A stretch of 64,000 bases of DNA from Climacium dendroides. Taxonomy: Eukaryota > Streptophyta > Bryopsida > Hypnales > Climaciaceae. A program made the position numbers and the translations under genes. The notes under the pieces were generated by a model, which saw only the letters and a list, made by a program, of their open reading frames with translations, was not told the DNA's origin and ran no database searches. Shown piece by piece: positions 9,605 through 23,749 of this stretch; position 1 is the first letter of the stretch; each line of letters starts with the position of its first letter. Location of the stretch: assembly GCA_950106755.1 (NCBI GenBank), contig OX467091.1:24879538-24943537 (forward strand), given 5' to 3'.

Positions 9605-12600
9605 CTACCTGTGTTGGAAGTTCAAAATTGTAATGCCAAGGACAAACACTATCGCAAAGAGGATCACAAATAGAGGCATCATGAGAGCCACAATTGGCAG
9701 AAAGTCGTGCTTGAAGCCAAAGTATATTTCAATGAATTGCTTGACCGGCTGCGCGCTGCTCGTGTCCCCGAGCACACTGGTAGTGCTTTCCACATCTCCA
9801 AATTGTGAGGTGATGAGTCCGTAGATGGTCCATGCCACAGGGCACGCCCAGTAATACCACGCCCACCAGATTGGAATTTTCTGCACCCAAATGAAGCAGA
9901 GAGAGTATACTAAGCTTAAGTTAGAACGTATACTAAGTTAATTTTCTGTGGAGTTCATAGAGCGTAGCAATCGATAACTTGTTCAACATACAATATTTAA
10001 ACACACTACACAATTCCATGCAGATACTAATGCGTAAGTACTAGACTAGAATTGGCATAAATTTCATGTTTTTAAAAATCTTGGCAACAGTAGCATTTGA
10101 TTTGTTAGTAGCTAATGGTTTGATTGTACCAAAGACTAAATGACAAAAGAATTTATTCTAACTTGACTTTGTTTAAGAAATTTGGAAATGATACTTCTAA
10201 TTCAAATGTACCAGGTAAAAGTAATCACTTATTAGAGTTATTTTGGTCCACAGTGATGCATAGAGAAGTGTAGTAGAAAACCGACTCGGAATGTAAGTAC
10301 TTGTGTTAAATCCTACCAACAGTAACACTGTTTAAGAGATTTAAATAAAAGAGAAGTGAACCTTGTCAAGTGTAACTTCTTTAGGTTTTCTAGAATACCC
10401 ACACTTGAATGCATCTGAATAAGCGATTGAGCATTATTCCTATTATTATATTGTCTAATTATTTTTTGTTGGGTCTTGTTGGAAGTCAAATGAGGATTTT
10501 AGACTCTCGTCACATGCATTATTTGGACGCCCTATGAATAATCTATGGATTTTCAAAGTGTTGAATATAGGTGTATTCAAAACTAACCTGAGGTTCTTGT
10601 GAGGTTCTTGTGAGGTTCTTGTGAACACAGGGATTATGTTTTAGGTAAGAATCTATAGGGGTCGGCTTTAAGATTCGTTACTTTGAGGGATGAGTGCCCT
10701 ACTGGAAAATTTTAGCAAGAATATTGTTTCAAACTGCAGATACAAACTATAATAATAGTTCATAATCTCCATAATTTGTATTTTAAACATTAAAGTTTGC
10801 ACGCCAAATCGCTTAATCTAAAGCACAAGTTGTGATTTACAATCTGCTATCCTTCAATTCCATAGAAACATTGGGAAAGTATTCAAAACAAAAGCTTTTG
10901 GCTGGCTTGGAGTGCGTACCGGTTTGGGGATGAGGAAACCCGAGAAGAGGTTGAAGAAAGAGTAGAAGAAGGAAGCCACAATGGAAGCAATCTCCGTGTT
11001 GGGGGTGAGCGCCACCATCATCATCCCGTAGTATGTGAAGGTGATGAACGTGAAGAACATGTAATATGAATACCAGAAGAATTTCATGACAGTCCACTCA
11101 AAGTTGATCATCGAGTATGTGATCGTGGAGTACACCAGCGTCTGCACCAGCACATATGGAACCTCGATCATCAGCTGTGCAAACGCATAAGGAATGGCAG
11201 AATACATCCCTGCGGCACGCTCTCTGTAGAACACCGTGCGCTCAATGCCCACCATGGGCTGCACCGTTCCACAATTGTTGATCCCCAGGAACAGCACGGC
11301 CCCATACATTGCTCCCATTACCGTGAACAGGTCTTGTGAAGAAGACCTGCATTGGGAGTCACACTCTCGGATCATTTCCAGATATTTTTCTGAATAGAAA
11401 ACCAACAAGAGGCTACGTTTGTGTAAATTTTTAAATGAAAATTGTAGCGCTACTTGCTTAAGTTTTCAAGAAGCAACCTGCTCAAACTTCCTCACCTATG
11501 CCCATTGTCAAACCAAGCCCAAGTGTGTGCCTATCCACAATCATCCAACATTCCAAGGCTGGAATGTTGGGCAACTGTACTGTAAGCTTTACATAGGGAC
11601 GCAGTTGGGCTCAGGTCAACAATGGGCATACATACCTTAGCTATTGTCAATGCAAGGCTTCTTACTTTCACTCTAGAGTTCATATTTGTTAAGATTATTT
11701 TTCAGATGCATCATTATTTCAAATTCGTGACTGAACCATCAAAAAATGGCTTAAGCCTAGTAACTGAAACAAGATTAGCAACCCCATTTTGAATGAAATT
11801 AAGGATACCTCAAGCTTTGGAAGTTTGGAAAGGTTTGAAATACGTTAAACAGCTGTTTGAATGAAAAAGTTCAGGTGAAAGAAGCTTACGTTTTCTGGCC
11901 AAGATTCCAGAAAATGCTGCCAAAGAGAACTGCAGCCACAGCGGAGAAACAAAAACGCACACAGTTGTAGTCTGGGGTTCGCCAGTAAGTCAGCTTTTGT
12001 TTCCACAAACACGAAGTGAGCTGGGTAAAGAACGGCTGTGAATATTTTGTGGGGAAGTGAAGGTCTTGTGTTCCGGGGATTGGTGATTTCAGTTGGTTTA
12101 CCAGTGCCTTGTTCCTCCTGATGTCGTAGTCAAAGCAAACAAAGTTTCAGTATCGTCACTAATTCAAATCTTTGTCTCAAAAATGGTGCTATAATTGCTG
12201 TCAAACCAAGGGAAAATAAAAGCCTGTAGTGCAAGCTGCAAGATTTTCTGCAAACACCCTCCCTGGCACCTTCCTGCCATATATGGAGATTCGACTAATC
12301 TATGACTCAGCTTTGCAAATTATACTTCAACCTTTTATATATCTTCTCATGTGACAAATTCCAGTTTAAGATTTTAGAGTAACAATGTGATCTCAGGCAT
12401 TCACATCTTTTTTCATACCAGGTGCATTTAAGAGGCAATTAATTTTGCATGAGAGAATTAGTTATTGAATGTATGTACAGCACACTCACATATAGAGATC
12501 CGATGTTTGATAAAGCTCTGCAAAGTCAACCTCCAAATTGGTCTCCATGGACACTGCACTGACTTCTAACATCCACGTTGCTGGATTGTAGCCCTCTTTG

Positions 12601-15600
12601 ATCTTGGGGACACCGGGAATAGCCTACAAAACTCTCTCACGAATCAGATGATCATCAATCTCATACAATTTTGTCCAAATCAGTTGTCTGAATATAAATT
12701 CTCAAATGTAGAGAGAGAGAGAGAGCTCCTCTGTATTGGAAGAGAGATGTGCACAGAATTCATAAATTACCTCAAAGTACTCAACCAGCTTGTGTGAGCG
12801 AGGTCCCAAAGGTCCCACGTATATGACTTGCCCACCTCTCTTCATCAACAACAACTGCAATATAAACCAGAAAGTTCACCGAAATTGTTAAACTGGCAGG
12901 TGACTTTTGAAAAGTGAAAATTACTTGTAAATTCTTATCAAGAGATTTTTGCATATTATAAGAAAATTATCATCTATTATATTGGGGAAGGAGGCAGATG
13001 ACTGTCTAGCCCCCCTCTAGCTTCATTACCATGTTAGAAGCAGAACGGACATAATTTTGAAGATTGTATAAGTAGGTGAAATGCGATAATAATGAATAAG
13101 AGCACATGGCTTTAAGCTCTTGATAAGCTCTTTTAAAGAACTTGGTTTACAACAACGTCCTTTGAAAGAAAATAAAACCCTATCAGATTACTACATATAA
13201 TTGGTACCTGGTCAAAACAGTAAATTTGCAGTCAGGATTTTAGATGGTAGTAATGTACCTCATCAAAAGCTTCAAAGATGTCAATACTGGGTTGATGTAT
13301 GGTGCACACCACAGTCCGGCCTGTGTCCACTGTGTTGCGGACTGTGCGCATGACAATGGCAGCCGCACGTGCGTCTAACCCACTCGTAGGTTCATCCAAG
13401 AAAATAATGGAGGGATTGGCAACCAACTCCACTGCGATAGTCAGCCTTTTCCTCTGCTCCGTGGACAGACCTGTGACACCCGGCAGACCCACAAGCGCAT
13501 CTTGCAATGGTTTCAACTCCACCAACTCCATCACTTCCTCCACAAATTTCTGTACCATCAAGTTCAACATGAAGATTCAGCTCTTTGAAACTTTGCAGAG
13601 TTCCATTCAGTTCTCAAGTAGTTGAATGACCATCCATGTGTCAAATAATCGCACTTATCAAGACTCAGAGTTGGCTTTTTTTGTCAAGTACTACATCTGT
13701 CACCGTGGAAGTGAAATTCTGTAAGAATTGCGCATTAGTGAAAATAAGGAATTAAAGAGACTGGAGGCCAAATGACTATGGAATTTCTTCTAAAGATTGT
13801 TCCTTGACACCCACCTGGAACATAAGGATATTGTAAATGAAGAAGAACAACAAAGACAAGAAAACAGACATCAGCTTGTCTAGGCTTGTTGATGAATTGT
13901 ACGAAAGTCTCAAATGACTGACTAAATCCCGTTTGAGAGCCAGGAGGTTTGAGAAGATTATAGGACATAATGCTAAGTTGTAAACTTGAATTACAACCAT
14001 CTAAGAGTATACTTACTGGTTCATCAAAGGGTTTGCATTGAACGTTCTGTTATAACCTTCAATCTCCCACTCAACCAAAGAAAACTTGACATATATCACC
14101 TTAGGTTACAATCCACAAAAAAGGGATATCTAACCTTGAGACTGAGATAAAATAACCCGTACTACGATGAAGGATTGAGATTGGAGGGAGGTACAATGGG
14201 CTAATTTCTTCCCTCAAAAGATTAAGATACTCCCAACTGGTGTGAATTAGTCCTAAAATTGTGGAATGTTATCAGTAACATTATATAAGACAGTAATCAC
14301 TAGTAGGAGCAATACCACTTAACATGACCCTCTCTTCAATGACATTCTAGAATAATTTGCACACTTGTCACACTATCATTGACTGCAGCACACTTGTCTC
14401 ACATTCAAACAATTGGACCTTCGATGTGACTCTCTTCCAACCAGTTAACATTAGGTATGCACACCCATAATCAACATGGCCCAAAATGAAACACCTACAT
14501 TTGGGCCAAAAAATGTCACAAAAACCTAGATATTGACTACACAAGATAAAACATGAAAGTCAATGGGAGACTACTGTTGGTTCTGGGTTCACCTAGAGAC
14601 AATACTTTCAAAATTCAAAACTTGTGTCCAAATAATGCATGCTGAAGTGCGTTGGAATCCTCTTAATTTCAGTTGCCAATAAGATCTAATAAAAGTAAAT
14701 TATGTTAAACTATAGCAACAATGCTCAGTTGTAATTAAGGTAGTGACGATAATAGGTACGCATACCTTAAGGGGGGTAGGGTATAATATGAAAAGAATAA
14801 AGACGATTGTTTCTCACGTACCATCTTCATGGCAGGAGTGCAGTCTTCCGAGAGCCGCAGCCACGCAGAATAAATGAGGGACTCACTCACAGTGACTTGA
14901 GGGGAATGAATGTCCACTTGTTCACAGTAGCCAGCAATGCGAGCAAAAGTCTCTTGCTTCTTGGGATACCCGTTGATGCGAATGTCACCCTCAATGTAGC
15001 CCCCCGTCTTCCGGCCTGCCAGGACATCCATCAAGGTTGTCTTTCCAGCTCCACTCACACCCACCAAAGCTGTGAGTACGCCAGGACGGAACGCCCCTGT
15101 CACACCCCGGAGCAGCTGCAGCTTGTCCTCTGTCACTCCTTGTTTCTTCATTTCCTGTGCAGTCATTCATGCATTATATGTGTCTTGATCAGTACAAGGA
15201 TCGGAAAATCCCATTATACTCAAGGTTGCACCAGTAGTACAATGTTGTATTGATGGCAAGAGGTTTCACCCACTTGGAGCAAAAACGAATATCCTCACGA
15301 AACAAGATATTTCAAACTTTGCTCGTGTATACTGGGAATCAATACAGGATGACATATATAATAGACCTTGGCAACTAGAGAATGTAGGTGCATTAAAATT
15401 GGCAACTTATGCATTGGAAAATGCCTTACATGATGTTGAATTGGCAAGGTTTAGCAAGGTTTAGCAAGGGTTGATTTTTTAGAATATGTCTTGAGGGGGT
15501 TCTTCTAGTGGCTTTGAGAGAAATCAATGGAATTGGGCATTCTGTTATCCATGACCGCGAAAAAATTGTGGAGCACGATATGAGATGAAAAAGTTCAGGA

Positions 15601-18600
15601 AAACGTACAGCAGGCATATCCACGGAGTATTTGAGGTCATCAAAGGAAATGGACAACGGCTCAAAAGGCAAAATCATGCCACGCTTGCGTTCCAAGCCTG
15701 CAACTTCCAGTGTGGCCTCCAGGGCAGTGCCAAGCGCAGCCTCGGCCTCATCGAGCGCCACGAAATGGTTCCGGCTCTTCATCTCCATGGACTTCGAATG
15801 CGCATTGTTGCTTCCAGTGCGTTGCGTCGCCAGGTTGAGCCAGCTTTGGCTGAACGAGTTTCTTACATCTGAAAATAAGTAATTAAAGTTTCCAAGTTGT
15901 CTTACTCCACTATTCTTCGAAAAAATGCCTATTTTCTTTCGAGATTGCATATAGATTATTCTTCAATTTTGTGATGAAAACAACTCAGAGTTGCAAGCAA
16001 GTATTTGTTCAAGGTCAGATGCACCAGAATGTCATCCTACGACGGACTGAGAAAAAAGAAAGTTGGCTTGCTTCAACTCTAGTAGAAAACAGTGTTTGAA
16101 TCAAGCCATCCGAGCAGCAAAACATGTCCGAATCAACAAAACTATGTTAATTCATGTAATCGTTTCCTATTCATAAAAATTGCAATTGCGTGGTAAGACT
16201 TACCATCTTCAGCCCTTTCCATTTCGTCATGGGATTTGTATTTTCCTGAGTAAGGGTTAGTAGATGTTACTGTCTGCACTACCGGAACATTCCCGGATCT
16301 CAATTTTTCATTCCTCTCTGCCAATGCTTCCTCAGATATGACTGCTTGGGGCTTTCCCAGGGCTGCGTACATAGATAAAGAGAGTGAGCTCAAAAGACAA
16401 GTATTTTTATTTGAAAGAGTGAGGGCTAATGAATACAAAGAAATTAATCAAGATGTGGAAGGAAGAATAAATGAAATTCTAATACATGGTTCCGAAATAG
16501 AATATAATGCAGAACCTAACATTCACAGACAAAGAAGCTGCTTACGTCTCATCCAATCCAAAGCAATTGTGTATCCAATGTTGAATATGACGGCAAATCC
16601 AAACAGAGCCCCAATGCTTATCCAGTACCAATAGCTCTCAATGAAAACCCCACGGTTGATTAAAACCAGCTCTCCTATTGTGTGATTCTTGCTCGCATCA
16701 AACTGCACAATATCATTAAAAATGCTAACCGGTAAGTTATAAGCACGTCATTCTGCTGAAGTATTAGGCAGAGCTTGCAAGACCCCGGATCAAGAAACAG
16801 GCGGAGATATTGGAGAAGTAAATATCCAATAGATCACCATTAATTCAAACTCCATTTATGATCATAGAATTCATAGAAATCTAACCACATTAAACCCTGC
16901 CAATTTGAAACGCCAATTACAATCATTTCTAAAGGGTTTGGGTTTCCTAGATCACCTGAGAATGATGGATCTTAACAGGAGAAAAATGATTTAAGAGAGG
17001 CAAGTTTTGAACGAAATTGCACCTTGCTCCACCGGGGGGCAAGCATCTCATTAATGCTAATGGCATTCTCAGCATAGGCGAGTGGGGAGGTCCAGTAACC
17101 CCAGATCCACCAGCTCTTGATGTCTGGTCGCGGAATGATAAACCCTCCCAACATGAAAATAATGAGCAACAGAAAGGAACCTCCGGTGTAGGCCATGATC
17201 ATGGTCTTGCATACAGCTCCTATAAGTCGGAATAGTCCAGACGACATTTGGTGCACTGAGAATAGTAACAGAAGTTGCTTGAAGAACCTGGAAGCACCAA
17301 TGGACAAGAAATTTTGTGTCCAGCAATTATGAAGTTTCTCCAATGAGCAGAAAATTACACATACCAATACGTAACCACCCTATAATGGTGTTTCACTCCT
17401 CATTTGACCCCAACTTTGAACACATGCAAACTATGTCACTGATTGAAGTCATTTGACTTTGAGAAAAAAGCAACCAGTAGAATGCAACAAATGCTCAAGT
17501 GTTTTTTTTGTAAAATTTTGGTTGTTTAAAAACTGAGCAATCTGTGGGAGAAATACTAACCTTGAGGGCTCTGGGGCGAACCCGGTGACGTAGTAAGTCA
17601 TGCAGGTCCAAATGGAAGACTCAAGCGCGGACATGGGGATACTCAGCACAAAACTAGGGAGTGAAAATGCCCAGGCGGGATAAAACAGGAGGTCTCGTTG
17701 CTTGAAAAACACTGGCAAACGGAAGATAGTGATAGAAAGCTCTCCAAACCCATTGAACATGATGCACACCACTGTAAAGAAGAGGGCTCCCAAATAAATG
17801 GTCCCATCCGCAACTGTCTCTTGCTGTAGACTTGAGCGGAAGAAGACCGTCATGCTCACTGCTGCCATGATTGCAAGCTGCATGACATAGAAGCACATAT
17901 CAAGAGCCAAAACTCAGAGCATATAAAAAGCTTTCCACATCAGCTGAATTCGTTGATGACTTTTGAAAAGTGTGCATTAAAGTGCACTCTAATCTAGCAG
18001 TTTCTGCACAAAATTTATCATCCAAGGTATTGGAAAAGAGTCTACTTCAAATTACAATGTTAGAAGCACTGTGAATGAAGTATTGGCGGGTTTTAGGATG
18101 CTAAGATGCATTCAGTAATTCCATTACCGGAAACTGCCAATCTCTGATAGAAATGAAGGAGCACCGCCCTTACATTTCCACCGGATGACTGAAGTATCTC
18201 ACGGGTTCACAGGAAACAAGGATCTATTGGCTTAGTTTCCATTAGTCAAACAAAAATAATCTGCCCCATACCACTCACTAACACTGAATCCACTACTGAC
18301 GATAATATAGGCGGAAAGGGACAGTAAGGTAGAAGAAATGCACATGGTTTTGTGCACATTCAATAAAATGAAACTATTGCTACAGAGTAACTTGTTTCAA
18401 AAAGAGTAAATACCTGCGAGGTTTTGAAGATGTAGACAAATGCGTCTCGCTTCATCAAGAGAATCTCCTTTGCAAATGTGGCATTGAAAATCTCTTTCTT
18501 GGTGACAGTGTACTTCTCATGGGTCAAGGCTGCCCTGTGGCTTCTGTGCTTGGGGTAGGGAGTCGCGAGATCCACTGTCTGTGATACTCCAACATGGAAC

Positions 18601-21600
18601 TTTTTGAACTTCTCTTCAAAGTCCGTGACCGATACAAAGCGGTAAGGACGCCTTCTATCTATCCAATATTGCTCCTGATCTTTTTTCGAGGTAACCTAGT
18701 CATCAAAAACCAACATAGTAAGAGAATAAGTATCAATGCTCAATTGAGTGCAAGCTCCATTTCTTTAATATGTACTGGTAGAAACCCCTCCGTCAAAAGT
18801 GTTCTAAAAACCTAGCTGTGTTAAACCCTACCAATTACAATACCATTCAAAAGAGGTTTTCATAACCACTATCAAATTGTAATGCAGGTAAATTTTCTAG
18901 AACATGTTAACGATCATTGATAAACTCGATATTGACATTCCTCAGCAAGTTCGTCATTTTCTACATAAGAAGTTATCATTTACCCTCTTAATCATTTTTT
19001 TTGGCTCCAGAAAGACAAAATGTATCATGATATTGTTAGTGTAACCAAAGCTCTTTAATCTTACCACCTTATTCGTTATGGCATACTTTGAATGTGACAA
19101 TTGTGCAAGATAATAGAGAATACGGAGTATCATTTTAGTGGAGGTTTCAGTGTACCTCCTGTAAGAAATCAGCCACACCCTTGCGATCAGGGCACTTGAA
19201 CCCGCAATCCTCAAAAAACTCCAAAACGTGATCCCGAGGGCCGTGGTACACAATCTGGCCTTCCGAGAGTAGAATGATATCATCAAAAAGCTCAAAGGTC
19301 TCCGGAGCTGGTTGCAACAATGACATGAGCACTGTGCTCGACATCACATGTGCAAACTGCCGCAAGCTCTTCACGATTTGGAATGTGGTGGAACTGTCCA
19401 GACCTGTTGAGATTTCGTCCATGAACAGGGCGCGAGTCGGCCCAACAATCATCTCTCCTGCACTCATAAAAACTCATTCAGGGTTAATATGATACCACTT
19501 AGAATTAGGGATCACTCTAGGCTTCACAAACAAGCAATTCTCTTAACAAAAGTGATACACCGATGAGTTTCATCCTCACTTTCATCTTTCAAGTTGCGCA
19601 ACTTCAGTACAAGAATTTATTAAGGATTTGAGATGCAGTTAGTCTTCATCGCTCCAGAATATTCCATTGAATCATCACACATATTCATTTCCACGAGGTG
19701 CAAGTTGGAATGCAAAATAAAAGTGGAGATGAATTGATTTTCATCTTCCGACCTCTAAAAAAATCTCATTTGTACCTGTGGTGACTCGTTTTTTCTGACC
19801 GCCGGAGATTCCCCTGCGCATGTCATCGCCAACCAAGGTGTCTGCGCAAACATCAAGACCTAATATCTGCAACAATCCCATAGAGAAAGTGATGCATTTC
19901 AGTGTCCTTGTTGCATTCACTTCGATGACTCTATACCTGTTGTATGAGATTCAATTGAGATATGGTCGAAGACATTAACTGCAAGGAACCTAATCCCGTC
20001 TCCTATTGACTGACCCTTGTTACCAACAGCAACTCATTCGTCAAATACATTTAGTTGGCAACCATGGGATTAAGCATATGACTTGGTAAAATGTCGAAGG
20101 CCACTTATCATTGAATACAAATGGGTTTGCCTACCGACTGTCTCTTCAATAGCGGTTAACAACCTCCCACTTTGAATGAAATCATAAGAAATCATCATAC
20201 ATTGATGGAGAAAATTTTGGATCTGAAACATATTTGGCTTTAAAGTGACCTCTCCAGAGCTCTCTATACATCTTCCAGACATCACACTCATACATGTTAT
20301 GTTAAAGTGGAGCAAATAGTATTCTCTATCCTGTATCCCAAAGAGTGAAAACAAATAAGCACACTTTTAGTAAGAGAGAATCTCTGACCTTTAGGGTGTA
20401 ATCTGTTGCAAGACTACTCTCTACTCCTGACAAAGCTGTTGCCTGCATTGGAAATAGATATAATTCCGTGAAAATGGTATCCAACATATAATTACTTCGT
20501 TACGAAAAGGAAAAAAATAACCAAAAGTAGCCAAGTACAAAGCATTTATTCATTCAATGCTCAAGAACTTGAATGGTAAGTATGAAAAATTTACCTTCAT
20601 AAAGAGATCCACATCCGCCTCGGGGAATATTCCAGCTTGTTTTTCTCTTCTAGCGAGCTCTGAAAGTAGCTCTGAAAAAACATAAAGAAAAAACGCAATC
20701 ATCGAAATATGAAACAATGAAACTTTCAGGAGGGGTAACAATGAAATAATTTTAAGGAATTTGAGAGTGATTGATGTTTACCGTATCGAGTGCCGGTGCC
20801 TTGGCAACGAGCTGAGAAGTCCAGAGTCTCACGCACAGTCATTTGGGCAACATGTAAATCGGTCTGACTAATGTAAACCGCCGTCTTCTGTGGAACGAAC
20901 TCATCCAGGGTATGGCCATTGTATGACACGGTGCCTTTAACCTACGTCCACAAAATCCAAAGAGAAACTCACAACCTTCAAAATTTCTCCAGAACGGAAG
21001 ATGACAATCGTTTGCACAAATACAAAACTCTTTGAAGGGATACATACATTGTTGGACAATAGTCACAATACCGAATAGCGCTACTGTTAGGGTTTAAGGG
21101 ATATGATCAATCACATTTCCAGACTTCATAATTCCTCACCTGCAAATCTTTGTCAAGTTTGCCTGCAAGTGCCAGCAATAAAGTCGTCTTCCCGGACCCT
21201 GGTGGACCGAGTAACAGGGTCATCCTGCAAGGGCACCCATTTCAAAGCTGAGCCCTAAGCGAACAGATGATTTTTGGGTGACATAACGGTAACCTAATTT
21301 TGTACAGCTTGAAGCTAATGCTAATCCTTGTTGAATTTGTCCGATCTGTACCTCTGAGGCTTGATTATTCCATTCACGTTGTCAAGGATGTTGAGAACTG
21401 TTTTCTTCGTTGTTGATATCCTGATCGTGTTGAGACATTGCTGCAAAATCCGGGGGAAACGAGGAGACACTCAGATTGTTCCCATGATACCTATTTCCTA
21501 TTCTCAAAGTTTGAGCATAGAATTCTGCAGTGAGAGATTCATTTGAGCCTCAACAGGTAGATATGGAGAAGGATAAGCCTAATCTTAAACCCAAATTTCC

Positions 21601-23717
21601 TATATGGCCAGAAGTGAGCATTTCTATATCTGTAGGAATTGAATTTAATCATTCAGGAAGTTTCAAGAAAGGTAGCATAATATTCCCATAGAAAGAACAA
21701 AGCATGCCCAACATTTTTAGAAAGGAGAAAACTTAGCCTATTCTTCACCGGCTTAACCCTTAACTAAAGCGCCTTAATAGCCCAAAGTAGCCACTTCTAT
21801 ACTCTTAAGGATTTGCAAATGAAATTGTTCAGAAAATGTCCAAGGAAGGTAGCAAAATAAATCTAAATCAAGAAGAAAACATGCCCTACATTTTTCGCAA
21901 TGCAAATCTGCTTTAGAAGTGACTATAATAAGCTTCGAGCTTCTAAAGTATCCTGTCTATAAATTGGACTTCATGCACTACGGAATTCAAATTTCCCCTG
22001 TTCTCAAATCGAGAAAAAATCGTCAGATTAGGTTTGTAAACACAGCATCTTAAAATTTTGTTCAAACTCAAAGCCTGAGACCTATAATCACATACTCGCG
22101 ATCATATTACACAGCACTCAGTGCATAGACAATTAGAACAATGCGGATACAAAATCAAAATCAAACGAACATAAAAATCCTGAAACTGAAGACAAATTCT
22201 TTATATAAATTGAACGGATAGGTTGTAATTACCTCCACAAAATTGCGTGCAGCATTCCAGAGGGTGGGCAATGCTCGGCTTCCCACGTAGCAATCAGCAT
22301 CCACACTCAAATTCTCGTACCTCACTTCGATGGTCGGGAGCTCAATGCCCACACTGTGTCCGCCAAACCACGCCAATGCAATCAGTGAGTACATGATGGC
22401 AGTCCTCAATTGCATTCATTTTCAGTGTAAAAAATATATTTAAACTCCTCGTATTTGAGTCACCAACTTATTTCGTCTCGAATTAGTTGAAATCGTTTCT
22501 GGCAATTCAGGTCATGGATGTAAACCATGCTTGGAAGAGGGAATGTTGGAAGGGTAGGAAAATATTCATTCAGCAAGGGATTGGATGGATATATATATTA
22601 CCAGCTTGGGGACAACTTACTACTGTGTATTGATCACTGAGTTTTAACCTGTCGAAAGTGCCATAATATACTGTGTACGTTTGGGAACATGCTTTTCAGC
22701 AAAATGCTCCAAATCGCTGATCAAGCATGACTGTTCCAAAACGCTGCTAGCTCCCCCCAAATACAACGTCAATTTCACGGCCTGAAACGTAATCCTAGAC
22801 CCGGCCTAGTTTTTAGAGCTGTGTAGATTTGCGTCACTACAATTTCTGGCACAGGATCGCACCAATTCAAGAAAATTATTAATGTTTGCTCTCATTGTTC
22901 GTTCCTGGTCCAAAATCCTCTGCTAAACTTCTGATATTCCCGTAAGAGAAACAAGGGTATATAATTGATCTCCAGGGCTGTGAATGTTACGCTACATTTG
23001 TAAATTAATGTACCAGCTGAGACTTAAGCACGTTGGGAACGAGCAATCGGAGTGAGACTTCCACTTTACACTTTGGATACATTCCGCTTTGCTTTTCAAT
23101 CCTAGTGCAAAATCCTCTGCTAACTTTCTGATATTCCCGGAAGAGAAACAACGGTATGGAGTAATCGATCTCCAGGGCTGTGATTGTTACGCTACATCTG
23201 CAATTAAAGCAATTAACCGAGACTAAACAGGTTGGGTACGATTGTGCAGGGAAAGGTATGAATGGTTCACAAGGCTAGCAATTGCAATTGGGAGCACATA
23301 ATTATGCGGATCGAGTAATTGATAAACTTACGTGTCGATTCGTTTCCTTAGCTTGAGCAGGAAAACCTCGTTATCCTCTTCAATCACTTTGAGCAAACTA
23401 TCAATGAGCATCTGCCTCTCCAAGGGTCCAATCTTGGCCACGTCCACTTGGTCGAACTTCCCTAGTCCTTTGTGGATCATAGAGGTGCGTAGCCTTCTCA
23501 CGGTGGGCAGTCTCTCAATGGCCGCCCACTTGAGTGCCTCCTCGTCGTCCATCTCGTCGCCTCTGTCCGACATCCTGGCCGACCCGAACACGTTGTGCTG
23601 CTCCGAGCCCATGCTCCACGATAAGTTGCGAAGACTGCTACTGCGGGCGACCGCTCGGCTGCCCCAAGAGGATGAGTCCACGGGCATGCCCACTTCGAGG
23701 GCCCAACGGTCGCCCAT
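9605..23717 (-). CDS. PDR: Full-size ABCG (PDR-type) ABC transporter, 22 exons, intact
   Basis: It encodes a pleiotropic-drug-resistance ABC transporter, an ATP-driven plasma-membrane exporter of lipophilic compounds, hormones or cuticle and defence metabolites; the substrate cannot be told from sequence. The order is NBD1-TMD1-NBD2-TMD2, the reverse domain order typical of plant and fungal PDRs. Twenty-two exons joined at GT-AG sites sum to 4578 bp, an exact multiple of three, giving 1525 aa, slightly longer than the usual 1400-1450. Both Walker A motifs (GPPGSGKTT, about residue 205; GVSGAGKTT, about 968), both Walker B blocks ([23 protein letters not shown]) and the signature GISGGQKKR are present; the NBD2 signature is the family's degenerate LSTEQRKR. 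I chose the ATG at 23717 (MGDRWALEV) because the in-frame ATG at 23801, which would add 28 residues, lies inside an upstream repeat array. No frameshift or stop is seen. Confidence 0.93.
10598..10624. repeat. Short tandem repeat in the last PDR intron
   Basis: GAGGTTCTTGT is repeated three times head to tail. It is an intronic microduplication with no predicted effect on splicing. Confidence 0.75.
11495..11637. mobile_element. Foldback MITE-like insert in PDR intron 20
   Basis: Two roughly 30-bp arms with a few mismatches begin CTATGCCCATTGTCAAACC on the left and, read from the other end, GTATGCCCATTGTTGACCTG. An inner palindrome, CCAACATTCCA...TGGAATGTTGG, lies near 11547-11572. It is intronic, between exons 20 and 21, with no coding capacity. 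No target duplication was resolved, so the superfamily is open. Confidence 0.55.
12490..15868 (-). other. PDR exons 15-19: NBD2
   Basis: Exons: 15609-15868, 14822-15154, 13259-13549, 12771-12854, 12490-12623. Exon 15 encodes [20 protein letters not shown], the usual entry to NBD2. Exon 16 holds Walker A and [19 protein letters not shown]. Exon 17 holds [38 protein letters not shown] and [16 protein letters not shown]. Exon 18 holds [16 protein letters not shown] and exon 19 [12 protein letters not shown]. The intron between exons 16 and 17 (13550-14821) is 1272 bp, the longest in the gene. Confidence 0.9.
12709..12725. repeat. (GA)n microsatellite in a PDR intron
   Basis: A short GA run lies in the intron between exons 18 and 19. 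Confidence 0.8.
16204..18695 (-). other. PDR exons 10-14: TMD1 and linker
   Basis: Exons: 18414-18695, 17561-17877, 17023-17287, 16546-16702, 16204-16362. Hydrophobic helices begin with [13 protein letters not shown]. The segment keeps the PDR landmarks [36 protein letters not shown] and [16 protein letters not shown]. Exon 14 and the start of exon 15 encode the hydrophilic linker between TMD1 and NBD2. Confidence 0.88.
19156..23717 (-). other. PDR exons 1-9: N-terminal region and NBD1
   Basis: Exons, in transcript order: 23332-23717, 22233-22353, 21352-21440, 21140-21224, 20782-20941, 20595-20671, 20389-20442, 19776-19866, 19156-19457. Exon 1 carries the PDR motif [15 protein letters not shown], exon 2 [15 protein letters not shown], exon 4 Walker A, exon 5 the Q-loop region ([19 protein letters not shown]), exon 8 the signature [10 protein letters not shown] and exon 9 Walker B plus [20 protein letters not shown]. 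Every junction keeps frame. Intron 1 (22354-23331) is 978 bp and contains an internal duplication. Confidence 0.9.
22904..23260. repeat. Tandem duplication inside PDR intron 1
   Basis: Two diverged copies, starting near 22904 and 23100, share CAAAATCCTCTGCTAA, CTGATATTCCC, AGAGAAACAA and GATCTCCAGGGCTGTGA in the same order. The offset is about 195 bp. The arrangement is intronic and does not touch splice sites. Confidence 0.8.
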
Positions 23718-23749
23718 CCCGGGATCCAATTCTACCAACGCTTGGATTG

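Larger units (their letters stand above)
9605..12117 (-). other. PDR exons 20-22: TMD2 and C-terminus
   Basis: Exons: 11890-12117, 10920-11346, 9605-9880. Exon 20 encodes [20 protein letters not shown]. Exon 21 encodes [20 protein letters not shown] and the hydrophobic ending FSGFLIPKP. Exon 22 encodes [20 protein letters not shown] and ends in a membrane helix followed by NFQHR and TAG at 9605-9607, a normal PDR carboxy terminus. The intron between exons 21 and 22 (9881-10919) is 1039 bp. Confidence 0.9.
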
